A stretch of DNA of 51,622 nt, from assembly GCA_002803225.1 (NCBI GenBank), contig NXFV01000688.1:1-51622 (forward strand). The letters are read 5' to 3'. The stretch is from Gamarada debralockiae. Taxonomy: Eukaryota; Ascomycota; Leotiomycetes; Helotiales; Hyphodiscaceae. Positions 1 to 10,665 of this stretch are shown one piece after another (the stretch's first letter is position 1; every line of letters begins with the position of its first letter). The position numbers and the translations under genes were made by a program. The notes beneath the pieces were generated by a model that was not told the DNA's origin, did not search any database, and saw nothing but the letters and a program-made list of their open reading frames with translations.

Positions 1-1117
1 CGCCACATAGGTGAGCAGACGATATGTGTGATGTTGTCCAAGAGGGGGAAGTACTGTGATAGAGACGCGCATTGCTCTTCTCCTTGGTTCGTTTGAGGTG
101 GATCGCGGTATGTCTGTCTTTAGGCTTTACATCCTATGGTGCAGTAATCTTCGCATTCGAGGTTACAAACATTGCGCCCGGTCTAGTGACTGTCAGTAAG
201 TGATTCTGGGTAGGATTGAAGAGCAAACTTACCACGCCACGGCGTACGAAATGGAAGATAACCCTAGGCCCTTCCATCTAGAGGTCTAAGAGCTCCTCGC
301 ACTGAACGTTGAACCCCACTGCAAGCACCTTTTCGTTGGGGTACAAGGGAGTCTGACGGTGCACTTTAGAACCATCGGCAAGTAGGCGCATATTCTCGAG
401 ATACTCTTCAAACAAGTCAAGTGCTTGGCATCGCCGTCTTCCATCGGATTTCTTTCCCGTACAGCCATTGGGAATGATTTGCAGATACTTCAATGAAGCT
501 CTTTCCCAAAACAAAGTGATCTGAGCACATCCGTCCTACTAAGACTGAAAGGGTCGCGAATTGACAGTGAGGAACTATCCTACATCACTGAGTTGATATT
601 GGTAATAGATGTAATGCGTTGGAGTTGCGTATGGGGATCGGCAACTGAGGGTCGGGAATTTCGTGCAAGATATTATAATGAATGAAAAAGATTTTGGGGG
701 GCTGACTGCTACAAATGAGGACTTCATAATAACGTTGGAGGGAGGAAGAAGAGTGAGAGTCAAATTACTAGCGTCGGTGGTTCGCCCCAGTCAACAGCAT
801 TTTTCGAGCAGGTACTTCGAAAGCTGGTAAGAGCCTTCCAAAGCCAACTACACCATAAAATAATTCATGTAGGCACGCGACAGGGTGAATGAGTACTCTG
901 ACGGGTCGAACTTGAAGGAAGCAGCTATGACATGAAAAAGCACAGAAAGACTTGGAACAGGGAAAGGCAACTTATTCACGGCAAAGTATCCACGGCTTGA
1001 GCAGGAGAAACATTAATAGCGCCATTGATTTTCATTTGTCTTCCATACGCCCATTGGAATGAAGAGCTGAAGTCATGAAAATGGTGTTGATACAGGGTGT
1101 CTTCGCACGTACGACGT
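1..1117. other. No recognisable gene; weak ORF only
   Basis: I see no confident gene in this stretch. A 78-codon minus-strand frame (278-514) matches nothing I recognise. A second minus-strand frame around 840-1010, with no start codon, carries a loosely BTB-like run ending at a stop near 844. Neither has clear splice sites or a plausible start. The segment may hold the 3' flank of the proteasome gene and relics of the BTB family found elsewhere in the window, but that is a guess. Confidence 0.4.
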
Positions 1118-2144
1118 CTATTCCTCCATCTTGTCGCCCTCAGCTGGCTTGTCATCATCCTTCGTCTCTTCTTCATCATCCTCTGGCTCCAATGCTTTCT
1201 TCGCTAATCTCTCGGCCTCCTCAAGAATGTCCTTCGGCACTTCCTCATGTCTACCCTTGGTTGGTCCGTCAAGGTTGCTGATCCAGGTCATCTCCAACTC
1301 GAACTCCTTATCCTTGTTGTCGGCGTGCGCAATGTAGATGATTTTCGCAGCCTCCTTGACACCATCCTGAAGACTTAAAGTCCCGGCAGCCAAGTCCAAC
1401 TTCTCCAACTCCGCCTTAGCTGTTTGTCTTCCTTTGCCAGTAGCCGCACCATAGTATCCCCAGTACAATCCGCTAGGCTCGATCATGTAGAGACCTGGGC
1501 CACCATACTTCTTGCCTTCAATCTTGCCTCCTGCACCTGTAGAAGGCCCGCTTCCTACTTCGCCGTCGACCGGTAGCTCGAGCTCAGAATCCCAGCCTGC
1601 AACAATTGCGGTAATGCCGAAAGGTCGTACGGAGGAGTAGAGGGTATAAGCTTGGAGATATCCGCCCATTCGGCTTGCAAGGTCTGCGGTTGTGATGGGG
1701 GTTTTATAGACTTTACGCCAGCTTGCTGCTTCGTCGCGTGCACGAGAGACAAAGTGTCTGCCATCGGGGAGAAGTCCTGATGAAACCTAGCCTCCGAATC
1801 AGCAAACTGCCCATGAATTTGATGAGATTGGTTGGTACATACCGCGCCCATATGTCTGTCGATTGTTGCAATCCGCTTGTTCGCTCCAGGCTTTAACAGC
1901 TTGCTGGTGATCACCTTTTCAACTGCAAGCACAACCCCATCTTTGCACCGAATACCAATCGATGTTCCTCCATTCTCTACTGCCTTGACCGCGTATTCGA
2001 CTTGGAAGTTTCTGCCATCTGGCGAGAAGACTGAATTCGTAAGATCGTAACCCGTTCCTATTGACGTCTGGAGAGGCAAGAGGTCAGCTTCAATGCTCCC
2101 TTGGTAGCTTTGAAAAGGTCTGGATGCTTTGTGGAGCTTACCAT
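1118..2144 (-). CDS. PRE10: 20S proteasome subunit alpha-3 (PSMA3/Pre10 type)
   Basis: This is an alpha subunit of the 20S proteasome core, part of the outer heptameric ring that gates entry to the proteolytic chamber in nucleus and cytosol. Three exons are read: 2142-2144 (the ATG alone), 1843-2067 and 1118-1786, giving 298 residues. Donors are GTAAGC and GTATGT. The start [15 protein letters not shown] is the alpha-subunit signature, followed by [12 protein letters not shown], the [18 protein letters not shown] block and the [11 protein letters not shown] block. [20 protein letters not shown] is typical of this subunit, as is the acidic C-terminal tail ([19 protein letters not shown]), which in this family binds regulators. 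Length fits fungal orthologs. The splice joining ATG to TSIG is needed because no in-frame ATG lies at the right place in exon 2. The upstream gene is divergent. Function is secure; the exon ends are inferred. Confidence 0.93.
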
Positions 2145-3236
2145 GGTGTCTGTTGTGCGATGAAGAGCTTCGGAGATTCAAGATCGGAATGTCAAGATGG
2201 ATGATGGAGTGTTGTGGAAGCTCTGGAGTACAAAATACGGCTAAGCTCTCTACTCCAGGCACGGAAGCCGCGTTTGATAGCTCTCTAATGCTGAGGCAGG
2301 AACACTTGGCGAGGCATCAACCGTCACGATCACGTGATATCAATTTTTTGGGGGGTTTTTTCGGGCCCTGTCCCAATTTAAGGCCAGGGGTATGGAATTT
2401 TCATGCACACCTGCAGATTCTTTCATTACCGCAGTCTACGCCATTATTCATAGTACAAGAACAAAAAAGTCCCTTTGGGAATTGTTGGGTAGGCTGCTGC
2501 ATACAAAATCGAGGCACAACAGACGGTGAATGATGAAGTTTGCTGTAAGAACTTCTAAAATGGGTCAGATGCTCCTCGTGTCGAAGGTTCATAGGTCAAG
2601 AGACAATGATGGGTGCAACGCTAGGGCGATTCTGTTTCAAATGAGTGGCTTCGTGTGATGACGCCCCGTTTCGCTTCCTTTCAAGGAGAGGGGTACGAAA
2701 TATCTTTTAACCTTCCAGAACTGCTCCCCCTTCTTCTTTCCATTTGTTACTCCTTCCCATTCAACAAAACCCCAGGACCCCGACGGATCGGCCTTCAGGA
2801 TCTCTGGATATCAACTCCAATACGTTCTTTGTATCCCTTTGTTTGCTTCCGCCTGGACCTTCCATCTTTCTCGCGGTCGGCCTCGGGCTCCTCCAGGAAT
2901 CCCGGTTTCCTCTATAATACCACTACTCAAGTACATAGCATAGTGAATATAGCAAACAAGCAATCCTTTTGCAAACTGTCCACAAAGTCTGCTCCGCTCT
3001 CTCGAGATTACTGCACATTCACAAATCTGACTCTAGGGTATCTCTGTACATCAGACCTCCGCTTTCCCGCTCTCCCATTTCCCTGGTATCTATTGCAGAC
3101 AGACAGGTCCTTTGCAAACAAGATCTTGCATTCCTTCAAGTACACTCGCAGCAAGGTATGCTGCATACCCTTTACATGTTCAGCGAGCTGACATCCGCAG
3201 AACAAGCAAACGAACAACCTCGACCCTCCGCCCGCC
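2145..3236. promoter_or_regulatory. Divergent intergenic region and long pyrimidine-rich 5' leader
   Basis: This 1.1-kb gap separates the proteasome gene (minus) from the gene at 3237 (plus) and must hold both promoters. A perfect TCACGTGA palindrome (E-box type) lies at 2330-2337. From about 2650 to 3236 the plus strand is C/T-rich and poor in G, as in long fungal 5' leaders. A 178-codon ORF there (2655-3191) reads as low-complexity leader and I do not call it a gene. Confidence 0.5.
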
Positions 3237-4112
3237 ATGGCGATGAACGAGGAGTTGGTTAATCTCTTCTCCCGCAACCTTTCATTCAATCCATACGTTG
3301 CTCCCCAAGAGGAGCCTTCGCAAGGCGAAACACCGATCATCTATTCGATCACCCAACATTACCACCACTCCGCACACATCGCTGCCCAACAACCTGCAAG
3401 ACCGGCTTCCGAACCTCCTCAAACCGACCAACTTACGACTGAGATTATACTATCCAGACATGGCGTAGACGTTGCTTCCCTCTCTCCCGCACAAATCATC
3501 CTCTTTAAGACAGCAGACTCGAGTCAGCAGATGCGGTTGATTCAACTCTGGCAACTATACAAGAATACTCCCAACGCCAGCGTCCCCGCAATCTCACAAG
3601 ATCTATCTAACTACCAAACGACCAGCTTCGAGCAAGAAGAAGCTATAGCAAAGCTACGATACGAGCGGCAGATGTTAGAGGAGAGAATGTCACGGACAGG
3701 CGCAGAACAAGGAATGGATACGGACGACACCATGAGCGACGAAAGCTCAACCACACCCATGCCTATGACCCCCATCCAAGGTGGTGATGGACGATGGGCA
3801 AGCGCCCATGTTGCAGAGCCCTACATGAGCTCCGGCTACGAAGCACTGGCAGCACGAGAGTATGAGCAGTCAGCAGGACCCGCGAAGGACATATACTCGC
3901 ACTTCGGCACAGCAGTCGGCGGCCCAAATTACAACCACGCGACCGACCCCGTCTACAACAGCATTGAAGACGTCCACAAATACCCGAACGCCAGCAGCGA
4001 GTGGCAGCAACAGGCCATGGAGAACCAGTACGGCGCATTCGCACAATTCCAACAAAACCACGAAGGCGTTACGGCAGGAGGATACAACGGAGATGATGAA
4101 GAGATGCTGTAG
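3237..4112 (+). CDS. Hypothetical disordered protein, 291 residues
   Basis: Single exon. The start is the first ATG after the leader and sits in a strong context (CGCCATGGCG). I recognise no catalytic domain. The N-terminal part contains HYHHSAHIAAQQ, then an ordered-looking block ILSRHGVDVASLSPAQIILF followed by QQMRLIQLWQLYK, which looks helical. Then comes a Glu/Arg-rich stretch around EEAIAKLRYERQMLEERM, possibly a short coiled coil. The C-terminal half is low-complexity, rich in Gln, Ser, Tyr, Asn and Gly, and probably disordered. The LSRHGVD...LIQLW block is the part most worth a homology search, since fungal hypothetical proteins with similar blocks exist in my memory. Coding status is well supported by length, start context and codon pattern; function is unknown. 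Confidence 0.75.
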   Translation: MAMNEELVNLFSRNLSFNPYVAPQEEPSQGETPIIYSITQHYHHSAHIAAQQPARPASEPPQTDQLTTEIILSRHGVDVASLSPAQIILFKTADSSQQMRLIQLWQLYKNTPNASVPAISQDLSNYQTTSFEQEEAIAKLRYERQMLEERMSRTGAEQGMDTDDTMSDESSTTPMPMTPIQGGDGRWASAHVAEPYMSSGYEALAAREYEQSAGPAKDIYSHFGTAVGGPNYNHATDPVYNSIEDVHKYPNASSEWQQQAMENQYGAFAQFQQNHEGVTAGGYNGDDEEML

Positions 4113-5151
4113 ATACCACATTGCATTAGTAGATAGGCAGATTGCACCATACGTAGAGTTTCGTCTTCTGCATGGAATGTCAGGAAGGAAGGCATAATCT
4201 GGCATGGAGGACTTCTTTCATTTGAGTTTCTGGCATGGCATGGGATTTCATGGATTTGTTTGGAATTTGGGTGAAGTGGGGTTATAGGCATCTACTCTCT
4301 CTTCGTCTCATGTCTCACACTCTTTGATCAGGCTGATGAGGGTTGACTTCCAGCATTCTTGTATTCTTTTTGATCTTCTCGGCAGGCGAGAGGTACGTAC
4401 TTCTGACCCTAAATCCCTTCCCCTGCATCCCCAGCATAACCCCTTCCCCTCCCCAATCCCAATTTTGATATACGAGGTACGTATCACACACAAAAAAACC
4501 ACACCTTTCTCCCCAAGCAGCTTTCGATGACGAATACGGAATACCTGAGGTACGCATTTCCCTCCCGAACCCTCTCCCCGTTCCAGCTCCTCTTACTACT
4601 CACTTGAAAGCACCAGCAGCTCAACTTGCCAAACCGGACTCTGGACCTGGACTTCCATTCCCATTTCATGTTGTCATAGTCTTGAAGTCACTGAATAAAT
4701 CAATTATAATTATCCATTATTCTGCATCTGCTCTGTTCAAGTGATCTGTTCCATTGTACTTGATGTATGCTGTAATTTGATAACTCAATCCGCTGCCGAT
4801 CAACAAGCCAGAATCCATCTCAACTATGAATTATCCGTGGCCGTAAAGTGGCGTATGCCGTGGTGTAGGAAGTATACGTTGCGCTCAATCGTTCAGTCCC
4901 TTTCCACAATTCAATGCCCGATGATGCCCAGTGTTGTCCATCCGCAGTCCCCAGGTCATCCGGAATAGCTGCATCCAAGTCAGTGTTTATCCGATCAGGG
5001 GATGTCTGAGGGTAGTCCTTACGACTTTCTGGAAATAATGGTCGTCCGGATCAGAGTCCTGAGGGGAGCATTCCTCGTCAACGTCGGCCTTGACCCCAAT
5101 GTAAATCGCTCGAAGATACTCATACTTCGATTTGCAATTTCCATCACTCCT
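4113..5151. other. Intergenic, 3' ends of convergent genes
   Basis: This gap lies between the 3' ends of two convergent genes. A short motif GAGGTACG(T/C)A occurs three times at about 4388, 4474 and 4548, each in C/T-rich sequence. I see no gene. Short ORFs here (for example 4324-4530) have no family signal. Confidence 0.5.
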
Positions 5152-5881
5152 CTATTCCTTGACGTGGAAAGTTAGAATGGCGTTAGGAGGTGTGCCACCC
5201 TTAGCCATAATGACTAGTCTCATGGAGGAGGCGATGTCGAGAAGCATCTCTGGTGGATATCTTTCTGCATAAAGCTTGTACGACTCGTGGTTTCCGTGCC
5301 AGACGCATTGATAAACGAAAAGGCGACGAAGTGAGCTTCCAACACTTGTATTCTCATAAACGTAGTGAAACAGTAGTGATGGATTATGGCTACTTGCGGT
5401 CCGAAATTGATAGAGGGCATCGATGACGTTGTTTTGAAGGTGAGGGATGAGAAGCTTCTCAGCAAGTACCCATAGGCGAACCAATGCTGACCAGTAATCA
5501 GGGAACTCGTTGGTGGCCTTCTTCTCTTCTATACTCTGTGTATAGAGCCATTTGACGAAGAGACGGAAGGCGCCGACAGTGGTGTCCTCTAACTTGTACG
5601 TCTGGGTCTCGCCTTCGACAAATTTACTGTTGAAGGCTGCCTTGAGGACTGGAGAGTGATAGCATACGAATTTCTTGTGCACGAGGAATTTCTTAGGGTC
5701 GCTAGCAGGTCCGATGAGGAAGGTAACAATTTCGTCGACCTCGCTAAGTTGCAGTTAGTGTAGGTACAATGAGAGTTCAAAAGCTGCACTCTTACTCAAA
5801 ATCTGGCTTCTTCTTGTCTGCGGTGGGATCAGGAATGGTTCGTTTGGTTGCGGTGCTTGCTGGCTTCAAAGTGAACGCCAT
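5152..5881 (-). CDS. BTB/POZ domain protein, 225 residues
   Basis: BTB/POZ fold protein; such domains dimerise and often act as adaptors for cullin-3 ubiquitin ligases, though many fungal paralogs are uncharacterised. Two exons, 5796-5881 and 5152-5743, join in phase 2 (donor GTAAGA, acceptor TTAG), giving 225 residues. Exon 1 encodes a Lys/Pro/Thr-rich leader. Exon 2 opens with EVDEIVTFLIGPASDPKKF, then the BTB core KKFVCYHSPVLKAAFNSKF, ETQTYKLEDTTVGAFRLFVKWLYTQ (the WLYT signature) and a helical back half LWVLAEKLLIPHLQNNVID with LFHYVYENT. The architecture matches the short fungal BTB family that is often expanded. Two related but damaged copies occur in this window (near 7 kb and 18 kb). 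Substrate or partner is not predictable. Confidence 0.88.
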
Positions 5882-6735
5882 ATTGATGCCGAGTGTTGGT
5901 GTTGATCAGCGTTGATGTAGTTTGAATTGAAGTTGAAAAGTTGCAAAACTTGAAAAGTCGAGGAAGACGCTCGCAAAATTTTCTCGGCCCCTGAATTACC
6001 GCTTCTGATGTTCTCCAAATTCACTGTTGATGGGAAGCGAAGTGAAGTCGAGCTGCAGTGAGTCAGGAAATGGGTTCTGCGAGGTCACAGTCTGAAGGTG
6101 TTAGTTGGGACGGTTTTCGGGGTGAAATATTGTAAATTCTTAACTATGGAGATATCTAAGGAGTGTAAAATTTCAAAGCGTGGTAGGAATTTTTTTTATC
6201 CTGTAGGAAGAAGCAAGTACAGACTAGGCCCAACAAGAAGTGATTAGCGTTCCAACCAATACAGCTGCAATGATCTTGAGCGGTCCTGAAGAGCGTGGTG
6301 GTGCCTTTAAGACACGTTGATCTTGAAGTGGTGATGAGTGTCACAAGAGTTGTGAGATATATTTGGAAAAGGAAAGAGAGGGCAGCTCCGGAAATCTTTA
6401 GCGATCAGTTTGCCGATACGTGAATTCGCATGAGAAGCTTTCCTATCAGTCAGAAGTGAAGAAGTGCGTTCCAGCTTTGAAGTTGCGTTTGTTTCGCTGA
6501 GATTGTGTCATTAAACTTCTGTTCAGCAAGCACCAGCCTCATCTAGAAAATTCATGGAGAACTTGGATCTCGAAAATCAAAACTTGAGATTATTTTATGT
6601 CTTCAATTCAGTCAAAGAACAAGCAGAAGGAGAAACATGTTCATGTGAGTTTTCTTGATTGTCTACGACGAGTTGACGCAATTTTGGATGGCGCCTCCAA
6701 GCTTCAGACACCTTCCAGCAACTCTAAGGTTCCTT
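5882..6735. other. Intergenic, upstream of the intact BTB gene
   Basis: About 850 bp holding the promoter side of the BTB gene at 5152-5881 and the 3' flank of the damaged paralog. There are A/T-rich tracts (for example a run of T at 6189-6196). No gene or RNA was recognised. Confidence 0.45.
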
Positions 6736-7740
6736 CTATGTCAAATTTCCCAACAGGCAGTCCATACCAAGTCTCAATTTATAAGCCCTCAGAATTATAG
6801 GAGGATAATTCACTTCAATTGCTTCATAATCAAAGTGACCAACTCCCAAGTCGAAGCTTCTGTCTTCCCGACTTCACGTTAGAATTCGCAGCAGGAGGAA
6901 AGGATAATCACATACCTACTCGGTTCAAAATCAGATGGCTCAGGATCATCTGATTGAGAGCTTTCCATTCCTTCACCATCATAAGCCCCATCATGATGAT
7001 CCCACTTATCACCCTCGTCGTTATAGCCATCTTAATCGCCTGATACTCCGGGACATGGAGTTCCGTAACGCCGCCATCTTCGAGGACAGAAGGCTTCTTA
7101 GGCTGAGACTCAAACATGTACTCGCGAAGCATGTGAACCAACATCTTTCGGAGAAAGACTTGGGGGAAGTAGCAAAACTGGAAGGGAGCCATATGGTACA
7201 TACACTGAGTGGCGATGAGTCTGCGCAAAGGACTGCAGAACTTAGTCTTTTCCCAGATGCATGACAGCATGTCGAGGGCGATGCCGCTAATTAGGTACGA
7301 CTTTCGAATCTCCTCCAAAGAATCCAGTGCCAAGATCATGAGGAAGCCAATCTTCAGTTTTCTTGCTGGGACCCAGACTCGCATCAAATCTCTCAGGCGC
7401 TCCATCTTGCTATTGACCTCGCCGTTCATTGGTGCTAGAGAGTAACGTCTCAGTTTCTGGGGCTCTTCGTCTCTGAAACGGGCGATTGTATCGTGCATTT
7501 GTTGAGAAATCAACTGGGCTTCCTCAAGTTCGGCGGCGGTGACATATGGTGCGAAAGCTTGACCATACAACCACTGGACCAGAAGCTGGAAAGCTCCCTT
7601 CTCGGTATCCTCAAGAGCGGCAAGAATGTAGGTCCGGCTCTCTGTGTTGTTTTCTCCAAATGGAACTCTGAGGGCTGGGGAAGTAAGTGACTGGCAATTT
7701 CTTTGTGGACAGTGAAGGTTGTGGAGTTACGACCTAGAAA
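6736..7740 (-). pseudogene. BTB/POZ paralog, apparently frameshifted
   Basis: The longest frame (6908-7570) encodes the back half of a BTB protein: AAELEEAQLISQQMHD, VWVPARKLKIGFL and SPLRRLIATQCMYH, paralogous to the gene at 5152-5881. The BTB core lies just upstream in pieces. NSTTFTVHKEIASH (about 7690-7733) is in one frame and SPALRVPFGENNTE through LLVQWLYGQAF (7553-7682) in another, so one base appears lost near 7680. Downstream, near 7030, a different frame takes over with a better acidic tail (DEGDKWDHHDGAYDGEGMES). It ends at a GTATGT donor whose phase matches an acceptor at about 6860, opening an exon SFDLGVGHFDYEAIEVNYP that ends at 6736. I could not find a convincing first exon. 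It could be a pseudogene, or an intact gene with assembly indels. Confidence 0.6.
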
Positions 7741-7799
7741 GCGGGGAGTTCATCGGGGGAAATTTGGTATCATGTATCATTTCACTAGAGAATTGATGT

Positions 7800-8499
7800 C
7801 TTGAAGAGGAACGAGAAGGTTGGTCCCTGCACTTCTACAATAGCTGCTCTGAGGATTTCGTGCGAAACATTCGTTCAGTTTGGTTCATTCCACGCTCTTC
7901 GCTTTGGTGCAATTCACACATTCTGTAAAACACTAATCGAAGCATACCAAAACGAGTACGAGTTCGGTCATGCTCCTGAGAAACGTCGCCTTTGCCTACC
8001 TCCCAACTCTCTCAATTCGAACAGATGCACTAAGCGCTTTTGAAAAGACCTACTAAGTGGCCAACATTGCATATAGAGCATCAACATATTCATGGCCCAA
8101 GCCCAACTCACCTGTGTATCTCTTGGCTAATATGTCTTCTCTCCAAACAGTCGCCCTGGCAGAGGGTCGGCTTCTACAAGTCGTCTGCAAGTCTCGTTGA
8201 GTTGTGGATAATGTATTGCTTACGTGACTAGCCCGGAGCGGCAGCAGGTCGACTGGAAGGCTCACTGAACGAAGCTAGGGCGCATGCTGCGCATTTGCAT
8301 AGGTTTTACAATCAGTCCATGATATCATAACGTGCATGATTCGAACGATTTCTTAAAAGCTTGGCTATTGGTCGCCCACCATTCAGGTATTCCTCGCTTA
8401 TGCTTCTTCTAGCACTGCCAAGCAGAGAATATTTTTCACTCTTACTGTACACAGATAAACGCCAACAGCTTTGAATTTGCCTGAACCAAAGCAGACAAC
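7800..8499. other. Intergenic, nothing recognised
   Basis: About 700 bp between the damaged BTB gene and the membrane-protein gene at 8500. ORFs on both strands are short and of mixed composition. No tRNA, repeat or domain was seen. The 8400-8499 part presumably carries the promoter of the plus-strand gene. Confidence 0.4.
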
Positions 8500-9792
8500 A
8501 TGGTGACCCAAGCAATCCCAATCCCTCTCTCAAGCCTGACAAATCATTCCCCGCAGCCGCACTCCAGCCCAGCAGTCACAGCGTCCAGCCCTGCGGCTCT
8601 GCGCTCTCAGCATACACAGCTGCCAACTCGTAGCAATTTGTCTCCAACATCGAATGCAACACAGGGCGCCACGTCATCAACTGCTTCGAGCTCAACCCGA
8701 GCATCACAATCCTCTTATCGGGATCCACCTTGGTGGGCCACCATTAGGGGGGTCTTCTCAAGTACTCGGATAAATACGTCAATCACTATTATCACGCTCG
8801 GACTAGGCGCCTATTACTACTATGGCCAATATATTATCGCATTGAAGAGCTGGAAGGTCGGGGTCTGGAAGGATTGCCGCGACAGAGTCGTCAGTAATAC
8901 CCTTTTTCGATATGGTCAAAGTCTAATTATTCTCTTGTAGGACATTGTCAACACAAGCGTTTGTCTTCAATATTCCAATGTCAGTTATGATCAAATCATC
9001 AGCCGGAGCAGCGAAACGATGCCCTCAACCCCATGGTATCTCATGACCAGAGCGAGCGAAGCAAAGTTACCATTAGAAGATCTGAAAGTACCAATCGAGT
9101 CTGAACTCGAAATGAGTCAAGATATCTATCTTCTTGTCGAGTGTGCAATCGTGATAGTATACTCCATGGCGACCTTGATCATCATCTTTAATTCCATCCA
9201 GTACAACTTATTTGCGGGAGTATACTTTCTGGGTTTGGTCTTGTTAAACGTATTGATCTTTGGTATAACCTCTATGACTGGAACTGTACTCTCCTTAGGT
9301 ATTACTGAGTGTACAATCATAATAGCATACTCCATGGCAAGGGGGGACAATGCTGGGGCTGTATTAACAGTGGTCTATCTGGTTTTGGCCTGGCTAAACG
9401 TGTTGACCTTTGGTAGAACCTCTATGACTGGAACCGTACGCTCCTTAGGTATTGTTTTGATCTTTTCCAATCAATCTATCAAGGCTTTGAATGCAGGTTT
9501 ACGGCTTAGCGACCTTCTTCTGAAGAAAGCATGGAAGATGATAAGACTAGACTTGGTCTCTCTCTACTTTCCGGAAGTCGTTGGTTGTTCTGTCTTCTTC
9601 ATCTGCTTCTCCATTCATATAGTCGTATACTCGAAAGTGCCCGAATCATTCAAACTTGCTATCGACTTCTCCTATACGGTGGCCCATTTCTTGGCCTTTT
9701 TCTTTGCAATATTTTGTGTTGGACAGGGCCATGTTGAAATATTCCTTGAAAGATTGCAGTTTGCGGGCAGGCGGCTTGTTGCGAGGTCGTAA
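8500..9792 (+). CDS. Multipass membrane protein with internal tandem duplication
   Basis: Two exons, 8500-8889 and 8941-9792, joined by a 51-nt intron (donor GTCAGT, acceptor TTGTAG, phase 0), give 413 residues. The first 80 residues are Ser/Thr/Pro-rich and likely disordered or cytosolic. A hydrophobic segment follows (TSITIITLGLGAYYYYGQY). After a soluble stretch come further hydrophobic segments: IYLLVECAIVIVYSMATLII, FAGVYFLGLVLLNVLIFGI, AVLTVVYLVLAWLNVLTFG, VGCSVFFICFSIHIVV and FLAFFFAIFCVG. Two of these belong to a direct repeat of about 56 residues with the shared ending FG-TSMTGTV-SLGI. I recognise no family, so transporter or scaffold roles cannot be told apart. The ORF and topology are well supported. 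Confidence 0.7.
9139..9456 (+). repeat. Direct duplication of 168/150 bp inside the membrane-protein gene
   Basis: Copy 1 spans 9139-9306 and copy 2 spans 9307-9456. Both begin GAGTGTRCAATC and end CTCCTTAGGTATT. They also share ATACTCCATGGC and TCTATGACTGGAAC. Copy 2 is 18 bp (six codons) shorter in the middle, so the frame is kept. It duplicates about two membrane segments. Confidence 0.85.
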
Positions 9793-10279
9793 TTGTGGAA
9801 TGTGAAAGCAGCTTGACATTTAGAGAGTAGTGATCCAAGGGCTCTATAGACAGCGTAGTGACTCATACCCTAGGCAGCAGGGCCAATGGGTTATGACTCA
9901 AATATCACGTTCCAACACGGCTCTTGGAGCGCAAGAATGTATGAATATAGGATTCTTCCTGGTTTTGATCCAAAACGGTTACATACTGTACCAATAAATG
10001 ATAAACATATACTTGCATTTGGATGGGCTGAAAACGCGATTGTCGCTAATGTCGGTATAAAATGGGATGTTTTGCTGATCATGTGCCGCATCTGGCCTTT
10101 GTCAGTATCTCTTAGTACTGCATTTCTATTTTATCAGCTTTGACATCACATACGGTCACATTTGGATCTTACCTTTTCAGATTCTCAATTTCAAAATTTT
10201 AATCTATTTAGGATTTCAACGCATTATTTTGTACAGGCCCACTGTGTGGTTTTCTCGGCGTCAGAACGGAATTTGTAGG
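9793..10279. other. Intergenic, no supported gene
   Basis: An 85-codon plus-strand ORF (9886-10143) has no recognisable domain, no obvious splice partners and no convincing start context; I do not call it. The region lies downstream of the membrane-protein gene and ends at the MITE. Confidence 0.4.
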
Positions 10280-10470
10280 TACAGTAAAACCTGCCTATAA
10301 TGAATCTGGATATAACGAACGCTAACAAATCTCTCGTACGAGACGAAAAGCTTTACAGGGATAATTTGTATGAAGACAGGGATTCTATATAACGATCTCT
10401 GGATATAACGGATATTTTGAGCCTTGCCCATACGGATTTTTCACGTTCGTTATAACCAGATTTTACTGTA
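10280..10470. mobile_element. Non-autonomous pogo-like MITE, 187 bp
   Basis: The element runs from 10282 to 10468 and is flanked by TA on both sides (10280-10281 and 10469-10470), the target duplication of the Tc1/mariner superfamily. The ends start CAGTAAAACCTG on the left and, read inward on the other strand, CAGTAAAATCTG on the right. They match at 19 of 24 positions. Internal subterminal copies of GGATATAACG occur at about 10308 and 10404. It encodes nothing. The CAGTAAAAYCT...TATAACGAA end is typical of pogo/Fot1-like elements known from fungi; the family assignment is from that pattern. Confidence 0.8.
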
Positions 10471-10665
10471 CCTCACGCGGGTATGGTCCAAGTCATCGAC
10501 CACAAAGGAAAACAATGGCAAAGGAGAACGACCTGAAGAAGATCTCTTGATTTTATCTCCCATGGAGATGCAAATGACGAGATGTCAAGATACCTATGCA
10601 GCCCGGAGTAACTTCTCAATACTACAACACCCATATCCTACAACCATGACCCCTTTTTATATTTT

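Noticed and set aside
840..1010. BTB-like reading frame on the minus strand
   Set aside because: Only loose similarity, no start codon and an early stop; too weak to call even as a pseudogene.
2655..3191. 178-codon plus-strand ORF before the gene at 3237
   Set aside because: Composition is pyrimidine-driven low complexity with no domain, ending before the well-placed ATG at 3237; it fits a 5' leader.
7020..7060. An intron to explain the frame change in the second BTB gene
   Set aside because: The only donor/acceptor pairs are under 30 nt apart or in the wrong phase.
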